Source: Ryuthela nishihirai (taxonomy: Eukaryota > Arthropoda > Arachnida > Araneae > Heptathelidae). From it: a DNA stretch of 64,000 bases. Within the stretch, counting starts at the first letter, position 1. Each line of letters starts with the position of its first letter. The notes beneath the pieces were generated by a model. The model was not told the DNA's origin. It saw nothing but the letters and a program-made list of their open reading frames with translations, and made no database searches. Shown one piece after another: positions 57,715-64,000 of this stretch. The translations under genes and the position numbers were made by a program. Location of the stretch: NCBI GenBank assembly GCA_038380435.1, contig JAWZYU010000011.1, forward strand, positions 87,086,501 through 87,150,500, read 5' to 3'.

Positions 57715-57848
57715 AAGAAATTTTACTGTCGCCTTGACGGGGAAAGAAATTTATTGTCGCCTTGACGGGGAAAGAAATTTAATGTCGCCTTGACGGGGAA
57801 AGAAATTTAATGTCGTGTGAAGAAATTTAATGTCGCCTTGACGGGGGA
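57715..57848. repeat. 28-bp tandem repeat, ~4.6 copies
   Basis: Unit aagaaatttaatgtcgcctt + gacgggga, nearly perfect. One unit is shortened (tgtcgtgtga). There are no unique spacers between the units. Confidence 0.88.
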
Positions 57849-59035
57849 TGAAACGATATTTGGGAAAATGCATTCATACCTATTTCAGAAAACGGTGCAA
57901 AAGGTTTGAAAAGATGCACACACGAGATTTTACTTTGAAAAAATAAGGGCAGCATTTTTGCGAGATAGTGACTTGAAACAGTCCTACGGAAAATACATTC
58001 AATTGCATTCATTAAGAGCACAAACTGATTTCATGCTAAAACATTTTATTTCAGCAGCAGATTTCAGCTGACTTGAAGCTGGTTTAAAAATTTATGTGAA
58101 CCAGTGACTGGACAGATGGAATCACTCATTTTCCATAAGAATACACAATTATGGCACAGAGTCTGGAAGAAATATGTTCCAACGAAAAATCCATTCAATT
58201 GCATATATTACGATCGGAAAAATAATTTAGTGACAAATTTTAAAGAAGCAAACATGTTCTTATTTCACACCAAATTTTATCTTACTTAAAAAAATATGAA
58301 CAAAATTTGAGTAAGATACAAAATGAAAACGAACAAAAATTACTGTAAGGAACGAATTTCACTTCCAGAGAGAAAACATATAGAATTCACGTTTTACCGT
58401 GCAAAACACGCGTACACTAGGAAATTTTTTTGAAAACTTATTTTGTGATGAAATAAGACGCGTGTTCTTATACACATTTTTCGTTTCAAAATAAAGACAA
58501 AATTTATGCAAGATAGAAATATAAACAACCAAGAAAAGGTGTAAGGCGAAATTTTGCTTCCCTTAGGGATAACATGTGTTTTAGTGTACAAATTTTGTAT
58601 CGGATACAAAAAGATTTTGAACATAATATTGGCTTGATGATAAAACACAAAACTGAAAACATGTTCTTATTTTATTAAAAATTTGGTTTAGTTGGTAAAA
58701 TACAGAAATGAAAATCATAGGGACGTGGAAAAATGACAAGTATGTGTCAAACCTGATGTCTGGTACTAAAATATTTCAAACAATAAAATTGCTAAGGTAG
58801 TGAAACTTTAAACAAGAAAGTGGTTCGGTGATAAAACTTAGAACAGAAAAACAGGTGTTGGCAAAAAACTTTGAATAAGAATCTGGAATGGTGGTAAAAC
58901 CGTAAATTGACTGATCTGATTGATAAAAAAAATATATCTGAAACGTGATGTATTAAACTTGAGGGTTGACAACATAATGTGATAATATAGACAGATTAAC
59001 TGTAAAATCGCATATAATCAGAGGCACGTGTTGAC
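57849..59035. other. No gene seen; AT-rich, weakly repetitive
   Basis: Phrases such as ggtgataaaac, gaaaacatgttcttat and gttggtaaaat recur loosely, and resemble the 45660-46245 minisatellite style. No coding or RNA feature recognised. Confidence 0.45.
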
Positions 59036-59250
59036 CAAATTCGTAGCACGCCGGATTCATAAGCCGTTATTCCTAGGTTCCAACCTTGAGACTTATTTCT
59101 GTTAACCTCTGCCCTCCGTGAGAAAGATGGCACTGCTTTGAAAAATACAACTGTTGACTCTACATGTGGAGAAGTGTACAGAAGAACCACACTTTCTTAG
59201 CGTCAAAAACACTCTGAATTGCCTTGACAGGTGGTTTCCTCTCTTAACGC
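59036..59250 (+). repeat. SINE-B copy 6, highly diverged
   Basis: Matches the family at tagcacgccggattcataagc (head), ctaggttccaaccttgagactta and ctgaattgccttgacaggtggtttcc. The middle is poorly conserved and the 3' tail is absent. Orientation and extent are approximate. Confidence 0.5.
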
Positions 59251-59590
59251 CAGTTTAACACCCTTTCTCTATCTAACAATGAGCTCTTTCGTTTAATCAA
59301 ATTACATGCATTAACCAAAATTAGAAAAACAACGAAATGGTTGGTAAAATTCAATGAGAATCACTAACATACAGTGAAATGGATGGCGGAATAACTGTAA
59401 ATTCGCACACATTGCAAAGAATGGCAGAATATCTTCAAAATACTTCGGAACTGGATGGTACAATAATTGCGAAACCAAAGTACACAGGAGTTGATTGAAT
59501 ACCTTCAAAATATATTCGAAGATATTTTCTGATCCATTCCCGTGTACTTTGTTGATAATTTCCCTTATTTCTGACATCTATTCCAACACA

Positions 59591-59790
59591 TTTTAAAAAT
59601 AAATACCCTCTCAAGCAGCTGCTTGCCACAGAGGTCTGACAGGAGCCTGTCAGTTTATATGCCGTAGTAGAAGGTCTGAGAGGGTGGCAGGACCTCAGTA
59701 GAAAAACGACACAGACAGTCGTGCCTTACTCGGGACTCGAACCCAGATCCCTTAGATCAGTAGCCAAGTGCACTAACCACTCGACCATTG
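59591..59790 (-). repeat. SINE-A copy 7, near full length
   Basis: Minus-strand copy: tail complement ttttaaaaataaataccctctc, complete body, B-box complement gggactcgaacccagatcc, and head complement gtgcactaaccactcgaccat. It stops 20 bp before the Gypsy pol sequence. Confidence 0.9.
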
Positions 59791-59864
59791 AAGGTATTCA
59801 ATTTTGAAGACAATTTTTTCACGACTCTCCTACATTTTGCGATGCTCCTACAGAATGCGACAGG

Positions 59865-60724
59865 AGCAAGTTCTCGTCTACCTCGACGACATAATGGTGG
59901 CCTCCCAGACATTTGAACAACACACAGAACGGTTGCAGAGGGTATTTGACTGCCTAAGGGCCTACAATTTAAAGTTGAAACCAGCGAAGTGCCAATTCAT
60001 GAAGGAATCCCTCACTTACTTGGGACATTTGATTTCCGCAGAAGGGGTCCAACCGGACCCGCGGAACGTCCAGGCCATTGAAGAATTTCCTCGCCCCCGT
60101 AGTGTCCGGAACGTTCGAGCCTTCCTAGGCCTAACCGGCTACTACCGGCGCTTTATCGATCGCTATGCCGATCTTACAGCTCCCTTGGTCCATTTAGTGA
60201 AGAAGGACACCCCTTTTAGATGGTCTTCAGAAGCAGAGGAAGCATTCGAAGTACTGAAGAGGAAATTAATGACCGAGCCCCTTCTCCTGTACCCCGACTT
60301 TGGACGGAAATTTTTCCTGTCGACCGATGCGTCGGATATTGCGGTAGCCGGCGTACTCGAGCAGGAGATGGACGACGGTTTCCGTCATCCGGTAGCTTAC
60401 GCCAGTCGGAAATTGAAGCCCCCGGAAACACGCTACTCAACGATTGAGAAGGAGGCCCTTGCAATCCGTTTCGCCATTACCCATTTCAAGCAGTACCTGT
60501 ATGGGCGGCGATTTACGGTTGTGTCCGACCATGTCCCCCTCACGTATTTGCTGAAGCTCAAGGACCCCTCCAGTAGACTGGCCAAGTGGAATCTGACGCT
60601 GCAGGACTACGATTTTGACATCATTTATCGCCTGGGAAACACAATGTCCCCGCCGATACCCTGTCCCGTCACATACAGGCAGTCGAGAGAAATCCCCCTT
60701 CCCAGAGCCCCTTTGGCGATTTAG
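59865..60724 (+). pseudogene. Gypsy family 2 RT (C-terminal part) and RNase H
   Basis: Starts just before the catalytic LVYLDDIMVAS of the reverse transcriptase, followed by LGHLISAEGVQPDP, then VRAFLGLTGYYRRFI and WSSEAEEAFEVLK. The RNase H domain shows its three acidic positions in LSTDASDIAVAGVL, YSTIEKEALAI and VVSDHVPLTYL. It ends LAKWNLTLQDYDFDIIYRLG. A 1-base shift near 60640 displaces the final ADTLSRHIQ-like segment into another frame, so the listed frame runs on as non-family sequence. This enzyme would make and process the element's cDNA. Confidence 0.88.
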
Positions 60725-60858
60725 CCCGTCTGAGAGATCTACAGCTGGAGGACCCCACCTTTAGGAACACCATCGAAATTTTAGAGAGTATGACCCACGA
60801 TTCACCCGCCAGTGCCGCCGAACCCTTTTACTTGAAGGAAAGTATCCTATACCATTTG

Positions 60859-60882
60859 CCCCCCCCCCCCCCCCCCCCCCCC
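60859..60882 (+). repeat. Run of 24 C bases in pol
   Basis: Uninterrupted C tract between RNase H and integrase. Family proteins have no such proline stretch at this place, so it is an expansion or an assembly artefact. Shorter C runs occur at about 62561-62570 and 62727-62738. Confidence 0.9.
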
Positions 60883-60901
60883 GACTAGCCATAGCTCCCG
60901 C

Positions 60902-61717
60902 ATGGAAGCAACGGAGCAGTTAGCGATCCCCATCAGTCTGCGAGGGCAGATATTAGAATTGTGCCACGACAATCCCTGCTCAGGCCACTTGGGAGAGTAC
61001 AAAACCTTGCAAAGGGTAAGGTCTGAGTACTACTGGCCCGGCATGTACGCCGATATTCGCAATTACGTCCAGACCTGTACATCTTGTCTGCAACGGAGAG
61101 GCTACATCGAGAAGAAGAAAGGAAACCTAGTTCGAGCCCCACTCACAAGCCGCCCCTTTCAGCGCATAGGCATGGATATTTTAGGCCCTCTCCCCATCAC
61201 TCAGCAAGGAAATAAGTACATCTTAGTCATTATGGACTACTTCACCAAATGGCCAGAGGTCTACGCGCTGGCCGATCAGTCAGCAGAGTCGATTGCTAGA
61301 GCGTTTGTAGAAGATTTTATTCCCAAACATGGAATTCCCGTTACTGTTGTCAGTGATAATGGGCGCAACTTTATCGGTCGTGTGATGACCGAGGTGTTTA
61401 ACTGATTAGGCATTACCAAACAAAACACTAGTTTCTATCACCCGAGCTCCAACGGCCTCGTGAAGAAATTCAACCAGTCCATAGCATCCGTTTTATCTCA
61501 TCTGGTGGCCGACAAAAATGATGTGTGGGATGAGCATCTGCCATTTGTTTTGATGGCTTATCGAAACTCCACCCATGAGACCCCCTATTTTCTACTATAT
61601 GGCTGAGACGTGGCCCTACCTTACCAGTTGTGGCAGACGAAGGAGCCCCCAACCTACGCCAACACTGAGAGCTATGGCGAACAGTTAGCCAACAAATTGA
61701 ATGAAGCGTATTAGCTG
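60902..61717 (+). pseudogene. Gypsy family 2 integrase, catalytic part
   Basis: Zinc-binding HHCC module: CHDNPCSGHLGEYKTL, then YYWPGMYADI, then CTSCLQRR. Catalytic core: RIGMDILGPLP (first D), VSDNGRNFIG (second D) and HPSSNGLVKKFN, where the family glutamate (NGLVER type) is K. A TGA interrupts directly before LGITKQN (near 61404), another after PYFLLYG near 61604, and a TAG near 61712. With the catalytic glutamate gone and three stops, this copy cannot encode a working integrase. Confidence 0.88.
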
Positions 61718-62547
61718 GTGAAGGCGAATCTTGAAACAGCAGCTACAAGTCAGGAGGAGCAGAGAAAAAAAATGGCCGTGGATAAAGGTATTCGGCCTGG
61801 TGACCTAGTGTTTTTATATAGCCCACGGGTCCCTCGCAGGAATACCAGGAAGTTGTCAAAAATGTCCACCAGGCCATGGCGAGTGCTGCAACGCCTCACC
61901 GAAGTGAATTATAAAATTGCCTTAGTCGCCAACCCTCACAAAGTGGAGACAGTGCATGTCGATCGCCTCACCAAACTGTGGAAGCGACGCCCGTACCTGA
62001 TAGGTGAGCCCTCCATCCCAGAAGACCCCACACCAAAACCCCGCTCACATCATGACCCATCGTTGAGCCGGAATCTGAGGACGACGACTGGGAATCGAAC
62101 CCCCAAGTCACACGGAATCACGTTGCAGGCCGCCCGGCGCCAGGCGCGAGCGTGCGCCCTACCACCACAGCGAGCTCCCAGCCGCCGCCACATGCTAACG
62201 ACGCCAGTCAGCCACACAGGTACGACCTTCGACCACGTGCGCCAGACGGAAGAGTCGCGCCAGCTCCAACCAGTGCTGCTGACACGCCCCCGCACACCGT
62301 GGCTTGCTATAACGTCTACACATCCGGTGGATCAGCACCCCCTCCGCCTTTGCCTCAGCGGCCGCCCCGCAGCAGACGACGCTTGAAATCACGGAATGCT
62401 GGGATACATGACGAACCCGAGGAAGTGAGCCCCACCTCATGGGCTAATGTCGTCGCGAAGGGACGCCTTCATGATGCATCGCCCCAGGACAGCAGAAATC
62501 CCCTCCCCTGGTCCGTCACTGCTCAACAGTCTTCGTCAGTACACTAG
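61718..62547 (+). pseudogene. Gypsy family 2 integrase C-terminus and tail
   Basis: LVKANLETAATSQEEQRKKM, then GIRPGDLVFLYSP and STRPWRVLQRLTEVNYKIAL, equivalent to the GPY/F module (G replaced by R, Y by W), then VHVDRLTKLWKRRPYL. After about 62150 the likely native tail (HRYDLRPRAPDGR then PPSRRRL-like arginine-rich segment) is in another frame, 62152-62547, implying a frameshift. The tail is proline and arginine rich. No chromodomain is recognised. Confidence 0.8.
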
Positions 62548-62601
62548 CGCACTCACTCACCCCCCCCCCCCGGCTATCAAGAGCAGCGAAGGAGTGGAAT
62601 C

Positions 62602-63570
62602 TGAGTCATAGAACGCTCACGCGAGAAATCGAGACAATTTCTCCCGTGCGCGGTGGCCGAGCCGGCCGCAAGCGCGGATGGTGACGTTTTGGGCAGACTC
62701 TGGCGGGACTGCAGGTTCTACGCACCCCCCCCCCCCCGTGAGTCGGCGAAGGAAGCGTGCCGGGAGGTGACGTCATGTCATGGCGCTCGTCTTATCCTCC
62801 CAGGGCCCGGGAGATGCGGCGAGAGCGATGACATCGACGTGCCGGCGTCTCACAAAACCCCCCCACCCGCACACACACGTTCAATCAATCAATCGGCCGG
62901 AAGGAACACAGCAGCTATTAGAATAGTGTAGACCTAGTGCAAAGCCCTCTAGTTGAATAGTACAGATTTGAATTTACCGAGAAATAATTATAGATGATTT
63001 TGTTATTGTAAGAGTAATAGTTGGATGATTTTGTGATTATAGGAGTAACAGTTAGATGATTTTGTTAGTATAAAATGAGTTTCTTTTTTTGAGAGAAGTG
63101 TCTTGATTATCAATTATGGAATGACCGAGAAATGATTTTGTTGCTATTTAATGAATCCATCGAGAAATAATTATAGTTGGTCATTGTAAGAGTAACAGGT
63201 AGATGATTTTGGCCATTGTAAGAGTAACAGCTAGATGATTTTGGTTATTGTAAGAGTAACAGTTGGATGATTTTGTCATTATAGGAGTAACAGTTAGACG
63301 ATTTTGTTAGTATAAAGTGAGTTTATGATCTTGTTATTATAGGAATAACAGTTAGATGACATGTGAGTTAAGAATTAATTGAGTTGTGACTTAAGTTTCT
63401 GTGACGAGTAAATTGATTATAGAAGGATTAAGCGGAATGTAATCAGTGTAATTCGATTAGGAGTGTAATTTGTGCCCTAAGCTTTTGAAGTACTATGTAA
63501 CAGTGAGCCACGTGGCGGTAAGCACGAAGACAGACTGTGTGTTTGTAAACTGAATACATGTGGAAAACCA
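62602..63570 (+). repeat. Candidate LTR of Gypsy family 2
   Basis: Bounded by TGAGTCATAG, just after a purine-rich gcagcgaaggagtggaatc, and by tggaaaacca, directly followed by GATTGGTGACCC. It contains C runs, and an AT-rich half with a 31-32-bp minisatellite (62990-63365; gatgattttg...gtaagagtaacagttag). No second LTR in the window confirms these ends. Confidence 0.5.
62990..63365. repeat. 31-32-bp minisatellite in the candidate LTR
   Basis: About eight imperfect units around gtaagagtaacagttagatg + attttgttatt, in two clusters separated by a gagtttctttttttgagag segment. Both clusters end in gttagtataaa(a/g)tgagttt. Confidence 0.75.
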
Positions 63571-63593
63571 GATTGGTGACCCTTTCCCTGTTC
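63571..63593 (+). promoter_or_regulatory. Possible primer-binding site
   Basis: GATTGGTGACCC sits exactly after the candidate LTR end. TGGTGACCC is the start of the tRNA-Trp-type primer-binding site familiar from many Ty3/Gypsy elements. The match stops after nine bases. Confidence 0.4.
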
Positions 63594-63720
63594 GTGTTGT
63601 TTTTCTGCTGAGGTCCTGCCATCCTCTCAGATCTTCTACTGTGGCATATAAACTGACAGGCTCCTGTCAGACCTCTGTGGCAAGCAGCTGCTTGAGGGGG
63701 TATTTATTTATTTATTTTTT
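63594..63720 (+). repeat. SINE-A copy 8, 5' truncated
   Basis: Starts at tgttgtttttctgctgaggtcc and runs through caagcagctgcttgag to a (TATT)n T-rich tail. The tRNA head is missing. Confidence 0.88.
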
Positions 63721-64000
63721 ATGTGCCGTGGAGCCTCCTGCAAACCGACGCCCACCAGAGCGGTCCAGGCGGACCCGAACTGTGAATCGCTGAACTTTTT
63801 GTGATCATGTGGACTGTGTGACCTTGTGGACTGTAGGTGCGACATGTGACAACCGTACTCATGGGAAAAAAAAAGGGAGATTCCAGATCGTGATGGGTGA
63901 CCCAGGAGATCATCTTCAACACTTCCAATGTATATATATTGCCATCTTCAGTTCAGTCGGAGACCTTTCCCCTGCCCCGCCTGTCCTCCTCTCTCCCTAA
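63721..64000 (+). other. Possible leader of a second Gypsy family 2 copy
   Basis: GC-rich sequence after the SINE. Short open frames on both strands look like chance. By position after LTR and primer-binding-like sequence it could be a 5' leader, but nothing in the sequence proves it. Confidence 0.3.

Larger units (their letters stand above)
59811..63570 (+). mobile_element. Ty3/Gypsy element, family 2: pol 3' part and LTR
   Basis: From a truncated RT through RNase H, integrase and C-terminal tail to a candidate LTR. The region is clearly GC-richer than its surroundings, consistent with a younger insertion. Gag, protease and the RT N-terminus are missing because the element is cut at its left end near the SINE-A at 59591-59790. 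Three in-frame stops, two frameshifts, and long C runs break pol. Confidence 0.85.

Noticed and set aside
57715..57848. CRISPR-like array
   Set aside because: Units are contiguous 28-bp repeats with no unique spacers, in a eukaryotic genome.
58104..58289. 61-residue ORF
   Set aside because: Short, AT-rich, without similarity I recognise, in weakly repetitive DNA.

Overview
This is eukaryotic DNA, AT-rich, intron-bearing and dominated by transposable elements. The element mix (an RTE-type LINE, an I-type LINE, an R1-type LINE, Tc1-like, piggyBac-like, hAT-like and CACTG-ended DNA transposons, two Ty3/Gypsy families and several tRNA-derived SINE families) suggests an arthropod, quite possibly a chelicerate such as a spider. 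That is inference from familiar family styles, not a measured result.

The only host gene I can support is the 3' end of a PGAP1-like GPI inositol-deacylase gene on the + strand. Its penultimate exon is 20492-20751 and its last exon 41508-41682. The splice sites are GT/AG and the codon split across them is compatible. The intron between them is 20,756 bp and consists largely of nested transposons. Bases 1-20491 are probably further upstream intron of the same gene. Bases after 41683 are 3' UTR and then intergenic.

Layout. 1-2947: RTE LINE copy A (minus strand) broken by two SINEs and a solo LTR. 3264-4432: dead Tc1-like transposase. 5500-6660: I-type LINE fragment. 7715-11371: full-length RTE copy B with a 10-bp target-site duplication (TSD). 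12067-16651: full-length RTE copy C with an 11-bp TSD, split by a 1,004-bp CACTG-ended transposon. 18090-20040: element made of ~150-bp tandem units, hit twice by SINEs. 21185-27228: near-complete but decayed I-type LINE. 29165-29990: second relic of the CACTG-element gene. 30287-33098: truncated Gypsy element. 33099-37743: RTE copy D carrying four insertions. 38070-39437: solo LTR carrying a piggyBac-like element that itself carries a small TTAA element. 45276-47621: two Tc1-like relics and a minisatellite. 47622-51071: RTE copy E. 51655-55850: R1-type LINE split by an I-type LINE, itself split by an inverted-repeat element. 56000-59590: tandem-repeat-rich AT DNA. 59811-64000: a second Gypsy family (pol, LTR, then a possible primer-binding site and leader).

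No transposon ORF looks intact. Nearly all carry frameshifts, stops or lost catalytic residues. I see no operon, CRISPR array or new multi-gene system. The interest lies in nested insertions whose target duplications can be read directly, in a templated inverted insertion, in a poorly named transposon family with two copies, and in SINE/LINE relationships.
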